NCBI GenBank assembly: GCA_036429605.1
Contig: JAVFKD010000002.1
Span: 3,844,001 to 3,908,000 of the forward strand
Source of the DNA: Cladobotryum mycophilum
Taxonomy: Eukaryota; Ascomycota; Sordariomycetes; Hypocreales; Hypocreaceae
DNA: 64,000 nucleotides
Direction: 5' to 3'
Below the pieces are notes generated by a model. The model had not been told where the DNA came from and did no database searches. It saw only the letters and a list, made by a program, of their open reading frames with translations. Below, one piece after another: positions 1 to 11,906 of the stretch (position 1 is its first letter; every line of letters starts with the position of its first letter). A program made the position numbers and the translations under genes.

Positions 1-1562
1 TTCCCTAGGGGCTTAAGCTTGATGCGCAGAACTGGTTCGTGCATTGTGAACTTGATACTGGCCTTGGGGAGAAGACGAGAGAACAAGTCGCGACGTTTCT
101 CTTGATGTGGCGTAGGAGGCTTCGGCCCGGAACGAAGCATTGCGATCAACAATGGAAGGTGGCGGGGATCAAGATCAACCGACGGAGAGGTGACGACGGA
201 ATTGGCAAATAAGATATTGGCGTTCTTCTCTTCGATGCTATCCACCTGCGCCAGTTGAATTGTCTTGGACGGTGAAGTTGTCCGTATCGTCGATGTAGCC
301 ATAGGGATGTAAAGAATCCTTTCAGGCTTGCCATGCCCGTCGTCTAAGCCAACTGAGATTGACAGCGCAGCCACCAATGCTTCGTGCGCAATATCCTTGG
401 ACGGGAAATACATGCGATGCGCGGGTGACTTGGGATCTAGACGGTGAAGATCGAAGCCGACTTCTTTCATGGAGCCATTGATAAGAATTGGTTTCGCCCC
501 CGAGTTTGTGGTTTCCACTTTCTTGGATAGGCTGATGAAACTGACAGCAAATTGTACTTCCTTTATGCCCCGCAATATTGAACTAAAGAACTCCTTGGAA
601 TCCGAAACGGTCCTCATCAAATGGTCATTGGTCTGTCCCGCTTCACTATCCGGCTTCTCGCTGCCTACAAAGATGTCGATGGGCTCGTCCGGATCAGCAG
701 GCTTGAGGTCCTTGCGACAGAGCTTGTACTTAGCTGCGCAGAGCTGTAGATCATCATAAGGTACATGAACCCTGCCGAGCTTCAATGCAATGGTGGCGTC
801 TCTAAGGCCGTCTCTGGTAGGGTAGAGGAACCCGTGGATGTTGAGCAAAGCATGGTCGAGCACTTCGAGAGATTCACTACCATCGGCCGTAAAGACGACA
901 CTGCGGAGGGTTAATATCCATTCAGCCTGGTCATCCTGTTTCTTAGATTCAGATCTTTGAAAGAAGAATCGCGCGCGATCAACGTTCTTGCGCCTCGTAT
1001 CTACGGCAAGTGTGAAACTTCCGACTTCGATCCTACCCACATCCACGACATTAACGACAGAGCTGGTAGCGACCACATCCACCATCCGAAGCCACTTGAT
1101 ATTCCGGTGCAATTTCTTCAGCCTATCCTTGAGCTTCTGGAGGCGCTTCCACGTTTCAGTTTCGGACGCCGCGTTCGCATTATGACTGGGTCGACGCTTG
1201 AGCAAAGGGTCGGTTTCGGGATTCTTGTCGTCTCCGGTGCTTGCATCGTTTTCGTCGGCATTTGTCTCCGTGGCTTTGCGGCCGCCCAACTCTCGAATAT
1301 CGACTGTTACAACCAATTCGCTAAGCACAATGCTGAGCCATGTAGGCTGCGCAAAAGTCGGACGATGTATGTTGAGCCCAAGCCCTCGAATTTCGACCCT
1401 ACAGCCATCCTTTGGTGTATACGCCAGGCGACGAAGAGAAAAGTATCCTATCCTTTGTATCGATATGCCGGTGACGATTCGTATTACTGCAAAGAGAACA
1501 AATGATGATAGGTATAATAGGACGAAGACACCGAAGAGGAAGGTCGGATTGAAAAGAGCCAT
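1..1562 (-). CDS. fmp27: Fmp27/Hobbit/SABRE-type bridge-like lipid transfer protein, N-terminal part (runs off left edge)
   Basis: Reading the minus strand from the ATG at 1562 gives an uninterrupted frame of about 520 codons to the first base of the window, so the rest of the gene lies outside it. The protein opens with a hydrophobic segment (MALFNPTFLFGVFVLLYLSS), then RIGYFSLRRLAYTPKDG and an IRGLGL..HRPTFAQPTW stretch, which I recognise as the conserved start of fungal Fmp27 proteins. The family (Hobbit/KIAA0100, plant SABRE) consists of very long rod-like proteins anchored by an N-terminal membrane helix in the ER at contacts with the plasma membrane, with a repeating beta-groove that carries lipid. 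Only the anchor and first groove modules are visible; the GFWDK and C-terminal domains are not. A charged linker follows at about residues 95-130. No intron is seen. Family assignment rests on recognition of the N-terminus, without a search. Confidence 0.82.
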   Translation of the reverse strand, partial: MALFNPTFLFGVFVLLYLSSFVLFAVIRIVTGISIQRIGYFSLRRLAYTPKDGCRVEIRGLGLNIHRPTFAQPTWLSIVLSELVVTVDIRELGGRKATETNADENDASTGDDKNPETDPLLKRRPSHNANAASETETWKRLQKLKDRLKKLHRNIKWLRMVDVVATSSVVNVVDVGRIEVGSFTLAVDTRRKNVDRARFFFQRSESKKQDDQAEWILTLRSVVFTADGSESLEVLDHALLNIHGFLYPTRDGLRDATIALKLGRVHVPYDDLQLCAAKYKLCRKDLKPADPDEPIDIFVGSEKPDSEAGQTNDHLMRTVSDSKEFFSSILRGIKEVQFAVSFISLSKKVETTNSGAKPILINGSMKEVGFDLHRLDPKSPAHRMYFPSKDIAHEALVAALSISVGLDDGHGKPERILYIPMATSTIRTTSPSKTIQLAQVDSIEEKNANILFANSVVTSPSVDLDPRHLPLLIAMLRSGPKPPTPHQEKRRDLFSRLLPKASIKFTMHEPVLRIKLKPLG

Positions 1563-4152
1563 GTTCGTAGAAGCCCACGAGGGCGGGCTTGACACCAACT
1601 ACTACCTAGCTAAAAGTGCGAAGCAACATTAGGGTCAATATCATACTACTCGATCAATGTAACGGGGTGGGTTTTTGAACTTACGAGGCGCGGATAGCAG
1701 TCGGACCATTCTCTAAGTATTGGGGCAGGACTATAGAATGGTAAAACAGGCGCGCGACATAGCAGCAGCGAAGGAGGTATCTGTAGAAGGAAAAGGTGCC
1801 GAAATTACGAGCAACCGAGGGGGGGATAATAAGAGCTGTCTGTTGTCGTGGACCAGGTGGGCTGCAGCCGGGACGGTGGAAGTGACCTAGAAGTGACCTG
1901 GAAGGAGAAACGATTTTCAAATTGCCTTGTTCGGCAGACAATCCGAAGTCAAAAACACGTCCAACAGCCTCAGGGAGCGCCGAGGTTGCCGATCGAGTTT
2001 CGCCCCTTTGTCGCACACAAACGGAGCGGGCTGAGAGGGACGAGGCGGGTTGCTCCAGCGGCGAATTGGACGGGGATCCGAATTGTCGATTTGCCTGGGT
2101 CGCTGGCTGGTGAGGTGAGGTGAGGTAAGCAAACGGCCAGGGCTATGTTTGGCTGAGCTGGAACCTTGACTGGACTGGTCTTGGGGGTTAGTACGGAGGT
2201 ACAGTGGAGAGAGTCTTCTATAAATTACCTGTACTTGTACTCTCCGTATGCCCGTGACGTCAAGCACTTTCAAGGGACCCTGATAAGGAAGAAAAGAAAA
2301 AAAGAAGAGGTCTGAGCTTTTGCTGGAAAGGAAGAGATGGCTCCGCAAACAATCAAAGCTCTGGACAAGCAATACAGAGAAACAAAGGAGAAAGAAAGAG
2401 AAGCGAGATTTAAAAACTAAAAATCGAAATAAATGAATAAAAATTCTTAAAGGAGATGGATGCAAGGAAGAGGAGATGAGATGTGTCCCTCCACCCACCA
2501 CAGCAAACGACAACACACACCACACCTTTACATGCGTACAGGTATAAGTAGGTATAGTAGGGCATGTAGTATCGTCACAAGGCCGTTGATCAAGAGGCTG
2601 ATGATGCTCTATAGCCTCTGCGGAATGAACTGTCGATGGGGCTTCTCCGCCCTATCAGATGCACTACGGGTGCAAGTAGAATAGCGCACAATTTAGTAGA
2701 TGCATGTACCCCAAGCACCGCGCGGTACTTGCGAGCAACTGCTTTGAGCGCTAGCAACTAAGACTTGGGACGACTGTAAGGTAGCATCCCTCCCCTCCGT
2801 CTCCCTCCCTTCCACTGCAGCAGTTGCACTTGGGGGGCAATGGAGGGAGAGGATGGAGGGCAGCGGGAAGGGCAGAGCCGCTAACGAAGCAAGAATTTTC
2901 TCTACTACTTCCATCATACTTGAACAATTGGAACATCTCCAAGCCATCAATAAGCGCCAATCCAATTCTACAGTGAAATGCTAATTTGCCGCTGAGAAAT
3001 CGGAATCTTCCACTGGAAATTGTTTGACAAGGTACGTGCATCATCTCTGTATGCACCAGTATTATTAACGATGGAGAAAAACATGGGTCCCTCTTCTTCT
3101 TTTAATCTCTTCGAACCAGTAACAACACCAGGGTATGCCATCTTGACTTGCGTGGGGGAGAAACAGGGAACCGCACACATCCAAGCTCAAACACAAGCGA
3201 TCCAAAATATTTCCCAACGCCAGCCGCTGGGAGGGACCTTGCGAACAACTCAACTAGGAAATGCCTGGTACAATGGAGAATGTCGCATATGCATTTCTGT
3301 GCGGCGTTTGCAACTTAGATTCAGCGTGGTACTACGACTCTTGGATCCCGTAGTTACAGCACAAAGTAATACGGCAACCAATCCAACATGTCTCACGGGC
3401 CACCAAATGATCTGCAGGGGGTCCTGGACTTCCGGTACGGGGGTCTCATCCTCATTCATAATTGATTGCCCTGCCCTAATGCTAATGCTAATGCCAATGC
3501 TAATGAACCTCCTCTCCACAACAACGGATACCAGCATTACGGAGTACGCCATGGGGAGTTGCAGCTGGGTTTAAATGAACCACCTCCTTTGGATCCAGAA
3601 TCCGTAATATCCCGAGTTGGATCGAGATGGTCACAGAGAACCTAATCGACGATGCAAACTAGCGTAACCAAAGCCATACCAGTCAACTTTCTTTGGTACC
3701 ATGACGACGACCATCGCGCTGCTGCCCTAGAACTCCTATATGTACGTTTTTGCTCCTCGTGGTTCATGTGGCTGATTCCTGCAGGAAATTAGCATTCGAG
3801 TCTGACTAACTACCCCCTAAGCAATCATCTCCCAGCATGTGGAGGACGCGCCATGTCCTCTTAGTTCTATTTTCGAAGCTGAGCAAGCTGTAAGCAACTC
3901 TATCCAAATGCTATACACAGCATGTGGATCTCAGCCTCAGATGCCTGCTCTTGAAATAATCCCATTGTCATTTGTCTGATCCGGTATCATCTTCCTGCTA
4001 GGGCTTTGTGCCCAACACAAAAGCACCACGAGGATCAAGTGTGACGCTCAACAACCGCTTTCGCATCACCGTGTGTTTGTGTGCCCAAGACATTGTCACG
4101 ATGGTTGAATCACTCCAACTCAAATTATGTCTTATCCTGTCTATACAATTAT
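1563..4152. other. Gene-free spacer with upstream region of fmp27
   Basis: No reading frame here looks like a conserved protein. The 1563-2500 part is the upstream region of the minus-strand fmp27 gene and contains short GAGGT repeats near 2110-2125 and purine-rich runs near 2285-2420. A run of six-base TAATGC-type units lies at about 3478-3504. The longest open frames (for example 1917-2525 minus and 3020-3574 plus) have unremarkable composition and no recognisable motif. Confidence 0.5.
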
Positions 4153-4970
4153 TTACCCATGTTTAGTCTTCTCGTCAGCAGCCCTCAGCTCAGCGATCCG
4201 GTCATCAATAAGCGCAATGTCCACATCTACCCTTAGGATCTTCTCCTCCATCATGTCGATATACTCTTCGTCTGTTATTTTCCGGAGGGGACTCCACTTG
4301 GATCGCATCCAGCTGTCATTTTCATCTTTGACTTTTGGCTCGCGACTGTTTATGTTATTCACCACCATTTGTCCTGTAGCACCCAATACCCCCCATAACG
4401 CCATGGCGGGGAGGATTTTAGTTGGACCACCTGGGTCATGTTTTAGCGAGAGAGAAACAACATGTACAGGACGGACGGAAGTTGCTCACGAATTAAGCCA
4501 GCCAACGCACCAGCGGCAGATCCTCCTACAGCGCTGGCTTTGATCTTGTCGGGTGAACTCAGCTGCTCCTCATCCCCCAATGATTTGACAGCAACAGACC
4601 TAGCAACTTGGGGCGTTATTAGCAAAGAGATTTGAGTAAATGCCCGGGAGTAGCATACACCAAAAGGTTCCGCCAAGTGTAAACCATTGGGCTCCAGATA
4701 GTATCCCGCTGGCAAAGGGATTGGTATCTCTGGCAATTGCTCCAGCAACACCGGCCAACGCACCAGCACCACCTAATCAAGAGTCAGTCAGTCTCCATTT
4801 CGATGCAGTTTCGCATACCCGAGACAGCCAAGGGTTGCAGATGACTTACCCGACCATGCCCCAACCTTGACGGGTGCTACCATGAGGTCCATGACTTCGG
4901 GTGGCAGTATGCCACGTCTTTTAGGCTGTTGCGACGTACCGCCTGGGCGAGATTCTGGATTTTGACTCAT
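4153..4970 (-). CDS. Small fungal membrane protein with glycine-zipper segments (unknown function)
   Basis: Four exons join in phase on the minus strand: 4970-4850, 4772-4659, 4606-4490 and 4430-4153, giving about 209 residues. The three introns have donors GTAAGT, GTATGC and GTGAGC and end in AG. The protein starts with a polar Pro/Gly-rich stretch, then a conserved-looking ILPPEVMDLMVAPVKVG block, then small-residue-rich segments (GGAGALAGVAGAIA, ASAVGGSAAGALAGL, ALWGVLGATGQ). It ends with a charged, probably helical tail containing EEYIDMMEEK. Repeated Gly/Ala helices of this kind resemble Tim17/Tim22-like or other mitochondrial inner-membrane proteins, but I cannot assign a family. It is transcribed divergently from eIF4B. 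The exon structure is well supported; the function is unknown. Confidence 0.72.
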
Positions 4971-5655
4971 TACGGATATGGCTGAAGGGGATGAAGGATT
5001 GGGGTGAGTCTTATATCGGGAGTTGAGGCATGTGAAAAAGGATGTGTAGGTAGGTAAGGTATATTAGGGTAAGAGATTGAATTAAATTTGAGAAAATCAC
5101 ATTGGCTGCCGGGGAGAGAAAAGAAGATGGATGAGAGATAGGATGAGAGAGAGTAAGATAATAATTAAATGAGAGGAATGGTTTATTTCTGTTCTTCCTG
5201 CTGCTTCGTCCACTTCATTCATAGCAACTCTGTAAAATCAAGATTCAGATTCTCAACATGGACAAAATGGGTCGACGGAAACACATGCTACGCTAGCCCT
5301 ATATAAGCCTAGCGCCTCCCACTTTGGCGGGCGAAAATTGAGGCAACCCTCTCACGACGCCGCCATCATTTTTTCCATCGACGAGCAAATTTCACCTCGT
5401 CAACCCCAGACTCGGCAACAGTTTGTCTGGGCCCTGCAGCATCACGAACCGTTACCGGAGACCCCGCCAATCCGGATTGATCCATTGGCCATTCGATCCT
5501 CAAGCGACCGACCGACTTCATATTTCATCTCTTCCTTTTCCTCGACTCGGTCAGAGGAGGAGCTTGCCTTGTCCCCGGTCCCAGCTCCAGCCCTCTGTGT
5601 GTTTGTTTCGCGCATCGGTTGTTGAATCGTTGCGCGACCTGCCGCAACCGCAATC
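4971..5655. promoter_or_regulatory. Divergent intergenic region between the small membrane protein gene and eIF4B
   Basis: These 685 bp lie between two genes that point away from each other, so they must hold both promoters. A pyrimidine-rich stretch at 5480-5640 directly precedes the eIF4B start and is probably its 5' leader. No confident TATA element was picked out. A purine-rich stretch at 5110-5165 lies nearer the minus-strand gene. Confidence 0.45.
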
Positions 5656-7811
5656 ATGGGTATGTCGCCTGTTCAATAGGCGCTCGCTCTAGGAAGAGGA
5701 CAGCTTGCTGATGTATCTCCCGATAGCTCCTAAAAAGAAGGAACAGAAGATGTCCCTTGGGGATTTTCTGACTGATGGTCAGTACCGCCACCACCCCTCC
5801 AGCCCCTCGTCGCCGCCGCCCAGGGTCATATCAGCACCCCGCGGTGGGACGATCATCAAGATCATCATCATCAATCAATCAATCAATAGCATGTTGACTT
5901 GTCGCAGGTTTTGGAGGAAGCTCTTCTTGGGCCGATGAGGTCGAAGAGACTTATGGTATGTTTGCCCTTCCTGCCCTCGCTGTCGCTGACCGACTTGCTA
6001 ATCTACTCCCTCCTAGTCCCTACTGGTAGGCGCCGCCAAGACCCAATTTATGCACACAAGATTTTCCTCGTCATGTATTGACCGTAGACTCAGGAACCCA
6101 ACAACTCCCCTCCGCCAGAGATGGCTCTCGCCCTAGTGCGACTTCTACTTGGCAAGATCGAGGTTTGTGTGCAAAAACACCTAATCTGCTGCATATCGAT
6201 ATCTAATAGTTACAGGCTACGCTGTCCGCGAGACCGTTCCCACCAAGATCCCCGAGAAGCCCCCTTCACTGCCCACCTGGGCAATTTGTCCTATGATGCC
6301 ACCAGTGAATCCGTGTCCGCCTTTTTCGAGGGCTGTGAGATCGTTAGCGTTCGAATTATTGAAGATCGCGAGATGATGCGACCCAAGGGTTTCGGATACG
6401 TCGAATTCGTTACCGTTGAAGGCCTGAAGAAGGCTTTGGAACTTGATGGCGAGTCTTTCGAAGGCCGCATGATCAAGATCAAGGTGGCTGATCCCCGTAC
6501 GTATCTCCATCTTTCACCTTCACAAGACATGCACTTATTAGTATTCTAGCCCGCGGTGGTGACAGCCGAGGAGGACTTGACTCCACCCGTGACTTCAGCG
6601 ACTGGTCTCGCAAGGGTCCCCTTCCTGATATCCCCGGCCGAAGCGGATCTCGCCAGCCCGCTGACTTTGGCGAGCGCCGTGCTCCTCGAGATGCTGCTGC
6701 TGCTGCTGAGCCTCGACCAGCTCGTGAGTTTACTTGGGAACGACGTGGACCACTGTCTCCCCTTCCTCAGGAGGCTGGCTCCACTTCTCGCGACAACAGC
6801 CGCGCCCGCCCTGCTGCAGGAGGTATGGGAGAGCGCAGCGAGTCTTACCGCAGCAACCGTCGCGAGCCCACCGCGGCTTGGGGCGAACCAAGAGAGGACC
6901 GCCCTCGACGTGAGTTCACTGAGCGCCCTGAGCGCCCCGAACGTGTCCCTACTGCTGCCGATAAGGACATGCAGTGGCGAGACCGCATGCGCCCCGAGAG
7001 TGCAGTCCAGGCTCCACCTTCTGTTGAGGGCAACGAGACCCCCACTTCACCTGCTGCCTCCACCGCCCCAGGTGGTCGTCCTCGTCTGGCCTTGACAAAG
7101 AGAACCGTGCCAGATGCCGGGGAAGCTGGATCCTCAACGACTTCCGATGCCAAGGCTAGTCCATTCGGCGCTGCTCGCCCCATTGATACTGCTGCCAGAG
7201 AGAAGGAGATTGAAGAAAAGAGACTCCAGGCAATTCAAGAGAAGCGCGAGGCTGACGAAAAGGCCAAGGAGGAGAAGCGAGTAGCCAAGGAAGCTGCCGC
7301 CGCCAAGGCTGAAGCCGAAGCCGAAGCCGCTGAAGCTGCTGAGGCTGCTGAGGCTGCTGCCGCTGCCGCTGCCGCTACTGCCGCCGCCGAGACTGAAGCC
7401 AAGAAGGAGGAAGAGAAGGAAGAGAAGGCGGAGGATGCCAAGCCAAATGGAGCCGAACAGAAGCTCCCCCTCCGCAACAAGGAGCCCAAGGAACCCAGAG
7501 AAATTGCCCCGGGCCAGAAGTCAAGGGCAACTGAATCTGGAAACTGGAGATCGGCTCCGGGTGAGCAGCGTGCCCCTCGAGGACCTCCTGGTGGACCTCG
7601 TGGCGGCCGTGGTGGCGGTCGAGGCGGACCACGCAACGACAACCGTACGCCACGCTCCAACGGCTCTCCCGGCCAGCAGGCACCGGCTGCTGCTGCCGCC
7701 GCTGGTGGTGGTGGTGCTGCTGCCGATTCCGAGGGTACGACTGTTGACGAGGATGGCTGGACCACCGTGCCCAACAAGAAGGGCCGAACTGGACGGCCAT
7801 TGCTGTCCTAA
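5656..7811 (+). CDS. tif3: Translation initiation factor eIF4B (Tif3/Sce3 type), with an apparent -1 frameshift
   Basis: Six exons are inferred: 5656-5659, 5727-5777, 5908-5955, 6088-6162, 6216-6496 and 6550-7811. The first exon holds only ATGG. The protein starts MAPKKKEQKMSLGDFLTDGF followed by GGSSWADE, the N-terminal motif of fungal eIF4B. It then has one RRM with HLGNLSYD as RNP2-like and KGFGYVEF as RNP1, long Arg/Asp/Gly-rich repeats, an Ala/Glu/Lys coiled-coil-like tract, RGG clusters near the end and a final DEDGWTTV motif. eIF4B stimulates the eIF4A helicase and mRNA recruitment to the 40S subunit. The frame entering exon 5 (ending KIPEKPP) and the RRM frame (FTAHLGN) differ by one base. 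They meet at a run of five C at 6260-6264, where a sixth C would give the expected sequence and about 573 residues. Confidence 0.86.
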
Positions 7812-10800
7812 ACAAAAAAAAGATTGTAAAACTTTGCCCCATTTCCTTTCGGTTTCATGACTAGAGACGTCATCGCAAGATTTTGCCTGCGTATCAGTCC
7901 TGGCATCGTGTCCGCCCTCCTCACTCCGTGCTTCTCTACTTTCGAATGGTTCTTAGCGTCCAACATCATTCAACTTCGCCTGTACCAATTGGATATGGCT
8001 CATGTTTTCCCATGAGCTAGATACATCGTCTCTCACATGTCTATCTACCATATCTCTCGACCCCCACTGATTCTTTCGCATCCAGCGTCATCTTGCCACA
8101 AGTTTTGTTTCAGCGTATTGACTGGGCTGATAAGCTCCTGCGTTGGCACACGACCTAGCGACCGACCAACGGACGTTGGTAGAATCTGCCAGCATCTATA
8201 CAGCGCGTTTTATGCAGAAGGGAGAGGAAGACAATGGTGGTGGATGAACAAACAAACGAATGAATGGAAACGATGAATGCATTTAATCGACGACGACTTC
8301 ACTATTTTTTTACAAGACGGGAGTGAAAGGGAGGGAGTGAAAGGGAGGGAGAAATGATTTGACGATCAATTTTCAGATGATGATGAAGATATCCGTGATT
8401 ATGGGCATCTATCTATGCACAGGGCTGTGGCAGTTCATCTACGGACTTTAAAATGGAATGATTTGCGGGTTTCTTATCTCCCCCTGTTTTTCTTTGTTTT
8501 CTTTTCTTCACCACTTCTCTCCTTTGATCTCATTTTATTTGGTCACTTCATAGGGAAGGGTTTTCGCAACCAACACAACACAAAAGTTTGGGAGTGATGC
8601 TTTGGCTGGTCTGTGATGGAGGGGAAAAAGTTGCTGGCGTGCCTGCGTCTTGGTTTGGAGCTGAGGCGCTGGAGGGATGTAAAATGATGGGGGGGGGTAA
8701 GGGTAAATGCTTGACCTTTGTGTCTTGATAGATGACCAGAAAGCAAAGTATAAAAAAGTTGAAAAATAATTCGGATGTCCAAGGGTGATTTATGGGTGCA
8801 TACCTACGTAGATGGCTTGTGTTTCTTTTTGTCCCGATGTACCATGTCTATGTCAAGGTACTTTGCATGTGAAGATGGTTGGGATTTTGACGTTTTAATG
8901 CCTTGGAAGATGTACAGGGATGTTTTGTAGTGGTGAGATATTTATTTGAAGTTGCGAAAAATCTTGATAGTCCTTGCGTGCGGCTCAAGTTTTGGTGTCG
9001 TTGCGGTTTAACCTGTATCCCTGCAAGTGCGTTTCGTGGCGCTCTGAATTGGTGGAAAATATGTTTTGGTATGAAAAGGTTTTTTGGGTCTACATTCTGG
9101 TGTTGAGATTGGTTTTACAAGGACCAGGGGCGTATGGAAACTGAGACGCGGGATGAGGTGATCATGGAGTGTTCCCTGCGCGTGGGGGTAACATGTGAGT
9201 TTTGTTCTGCGGTGAGAAGGGATGGTGCATATGGATTGGATCGAGATTTTGAGGGCATGTAGTGGCTCTTTGGTGTTTGCAGGGTATATTATATTACCTT
9301 GTTTTCGTGATTTTGCGGCTTAGCAGGGATTTTGGGGATGCTTGATGGTGGTGGTTTATGCACTCCGCGTAGAAGAGGAGGGGTCTATTTCTTGCATGAT
9401 CGATACGACAAAGGGGCTTGCATATGGGAGAAAGCCATGGTTGAAGAAAAACGGTTGGGGATCAGCCACCACGTGCAGAGAGGGATTTGAAGTTACGGAA
9501 GAATGTCTAGCTGTAGCCACGTGGCTGAGGTTGCTTTGGGGGTTTGTTTCATGCAGAGTGCAGAGCGCAGAGTGGTGATTTCATGGTGATGGTTTTTTGG
9601 GGGTTTGTTCAAGGTTGGAGGTTTTTAGGCGAACGGGGAGGAGCTGCGTTTCCGCGGATTGAACAGAGGGCTTGAATGATGTTGATAGCGAGGCTTCTAC
9701 TACTTGTGATCACTATGAGCTTTATACCCTTGTGAAATGTTGTTATTTGTGCTCATTGGTCATGTTAATGCTCAACTTCTTGCTGTTGATCAAGTTACAA
9801 GTGATCTTGTGGTTACCCAAGAGCTACCCTAGAGCTAGATGCTGACTTTTCCGGGGATTAATATACTTGACTTACTATACCTAATAGTTGTAACCTCCCC
9901 ATGCAATCTGGATGTTGAACTTGTCGAGATTTTATGGAAGAAGCAGTAACAACGTTAGACCTTTGTTGATTTGTACTTGTGATAGTTGCGGGTTTGCTCA
10001 ATAAACAGAAAAGCTCTTGAGTTATAGTAACTTTTATTGCAATGTGGATGGTACTTCAACTATCTTCCCTTCATACAATGAACTGAAAAGGCTGAACTAG
10101 GGGATGAAAGTGTGGTGAGTTAGATAGGGAGCTACAATAAACTCTACCATTTGTAGAAGATTCTTTTTCTAATTTTTATTTTTATTTTATTTGGTAATGA
10201 TGGAATAGTTCATTATAACTACCTAGTTGATATGGATGCTCTTGGGTACAACGTACCTTTATGATGCTGATATGGTGAGAGACGGGGACTTTTGGAACAG
10301 AGAATTAAAGGCGGTAAGGGTTTCTTTTGTGAATTAATCGACTTGATCTGAATGGTGAATCTTGACTATGTACCCCTTTCTATCTGGGGCCTTGCTTATG
10401 TTTGACCTGCCCCGAATCTAATGGATATGTATTTGCTTATTTTTGGACTGTGTCTTTGGTAGTCTGGTGACTTGGTGACTATTGGTATTCATGTACGATT
10501 CAATCGTTGGTACTTCATTGATCCTTCTGTGGGTGTTGAGGTGCTTGCTTCAGAGATGAAATGGTTAATCTGTTGACGTTACTTGAGCGTTGATGATGGT
10601 GATGGTGATACTGGATATAGTAGTATTAAATATTGTATTGCAGGCGGGATAAGGAAGCAAGGTACTATTCCACACTTGCATAAATCGCATTGTATGATAC
10701 AGTCCTATGCTTTCACCAATGGGAAACATGAAAGCCAACCACTACAATGCTGTTGGGCAGTGCTGGTTTTCTGCAGGAGACGGCAGAGCTGCATCTAGGC

Positions 10801-11416
10801 GACATGCCAAACCTCGGCTCGATGTGAGTTCATTGGGTAGGTCGAGGAGCCAACGCAACCAACATGTTGCACTGCCCGTCTGACCAAGATAGGGAGTGGC
10901 GGCGGGGGAGGGAGGGGATTAATATCACCTGCCTTTCTCGTTGTGCTCCTGGGAGTCAATAGATCTGCGACGCATTCCAATGACCTTGCCGGACTGCCGT
11001 TGAAGGTTGTAAGAAGAGGTGAATTTTGGTCCCTCTGTTGTGCGGGGGGATGATAAGACGGTAGACCTGTGATTGAGGACCTATGATTGAGGACCTATGA
11101 TTGAGGCATATTTGTGACCTTTTCTTTCATTGCCGTTTCTTTTTCCTACTATTTGCCTCCTAAAACTGGTAAGCCTCATGTGAGACAGTATCGATGTTGG
11201 TCTTCATCCGGCCTACTTGTTCCGCAGCTTCGTTCAACGTCATAATTGACCAACAAACCAACCAACCAACAACAACACTCTACTACCGTTGCTTCTCGAA
11301 ATGACTTGAACGAGCTTGGTCCACCAGAAATCGCCAACAGAATCCAGCAGTCATCATCTACAAACCACATACACACAGAAAACTGCGGAACGCATCAGAA
11401 CCAAAACCTCGCAGAT
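7812..11416. other. 3.6-kb gene-free region after eIF4B
   Basis: The first few hundred bases are probably the eIF4B 3' UTR. A 16-bp purine unit is repeated twice near 8320-8352. From about 8850 to 10600 the plus strand is unusually G/T-rich with no open frame that looks coding. Two CACGTG E-boxes lie 48 bp apart at 9470-9475 and 9518-9523, the second inside a 12-bp palindrome. I see no RNA gene and no transposon remnant, but a degraded repeat cannot be excluded. Confidence 0.45.
11071..11106. repeat. 14-bp tandem repeat, 2.6 copies
   Basis: The unit GATTGAGGACCTAT occurs twice in perfect tandem (11071-11084 and 11085-11098), followed by a partial third copy GATTGAGG. It lies about 310 bp upstream of the small unknown gene at 11417. 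Confidence 0.85.
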
Positions 11417-11839
11417 ATGGACCCCCCAGCAGCCATCACCCACCAAACCTGGACCACAGACGGCCACCCCATCGTCGACGGGAAATACATCGACCTCGCG
11501 ACCGGCACCACAATGACGGTTGCGCCCAACCAGGGCGTCACCGCCGGACCCCCCGCGCTCGAAGTATACTGGCACAACCGGCTCCTCCCCACGGATGATG
11601 ATGCTGATGCTGATGATCGCGGCGGTGAGGATCATTGGTTCACCGGCCTCGTCACCAGTGCCTTTGTGGACGTGACCGAGTACCTGCGGCGCGTGGGCGA
11701 GTTTCTGGCCTTGGGGTCGTGCGAGGTGCTGGCGCTGAATGCGACCAAGTATGCGGTCAATGTCATTGTTGCTACGGAGTTGTCGAGGGAGGAGGTGGTG
11801 GTGAGGTTGGAGAGGTGTGGGCTGCGTCATGCTCGGTAA
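11417..11839 (+). CDS. Small protein of unknown function
   Basis: A single-exon frame of 140 residues. I take the start at MDPPAAITHQ because the upstream in-frame residues back to 11246 are a low-complexity Thr/Asn/Gln stretch typical of translated leader. The body includes WTTDGHPIVDGKYIDLATG, then APPALEVYW-like residues, an acidic Asp run (residues about 60-70) and a better-ordered C-terminus (FVDVTEYLRRVGEFLALG, then NVIVATELSREEVVVRLERCG). The GC-rich third positions support coding. I do not recognise the family. It faces the next gene tail to tail with 67 bp between the stops. Confidence 0.5.
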   Translation: MDPPAAITHQTWTTDGHPIVDGKYIDLATGTTMTVAPNQGVTAGPPALEVYWHNRLLPTDDDADADDRGGEDHWFTGLVTSAFVDVTEYLRRVGEFLALGSCEVLALNATKYAVNVIVATELSREEVVVRLERCGLRHAR

Positions 11840-11906
11840 TGAAATGAATAGATGTTGTTGAGAATGGATAGGTTGGGTATTGAATAGGGTTGGTGTTGAC
11901 TCGAAC

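Noticed and set aside
1917..2525. Minus-strand open frame of 202 codons upstream of fmp27
   Set aside because: Phe/Leu/Ser-rich low-complexity translation with no family motif; overlaps the expected leader and promoter of fmp27.
3020..3574. Plus-strand open frame of 184 codons
   Set aside because: Contains a translated simple repeat (MLMLMPMLM) and no conserved pattern; no neighbouring exon fits.
7235..7777. Minus-strand open frame of 180 codons opposite eIF4B
   Set aside because: Pure Ala/Ser/Pro-rich antisense shadow of the eIF4B coiled-coil and RGG tract.
9700..10600. Possible RIP-mutated transposon
   Set aside because: I could not find any remnant of a transposase or reverse transcriptase frame, nor terminal repeats; dinucleotide indices would need computing.
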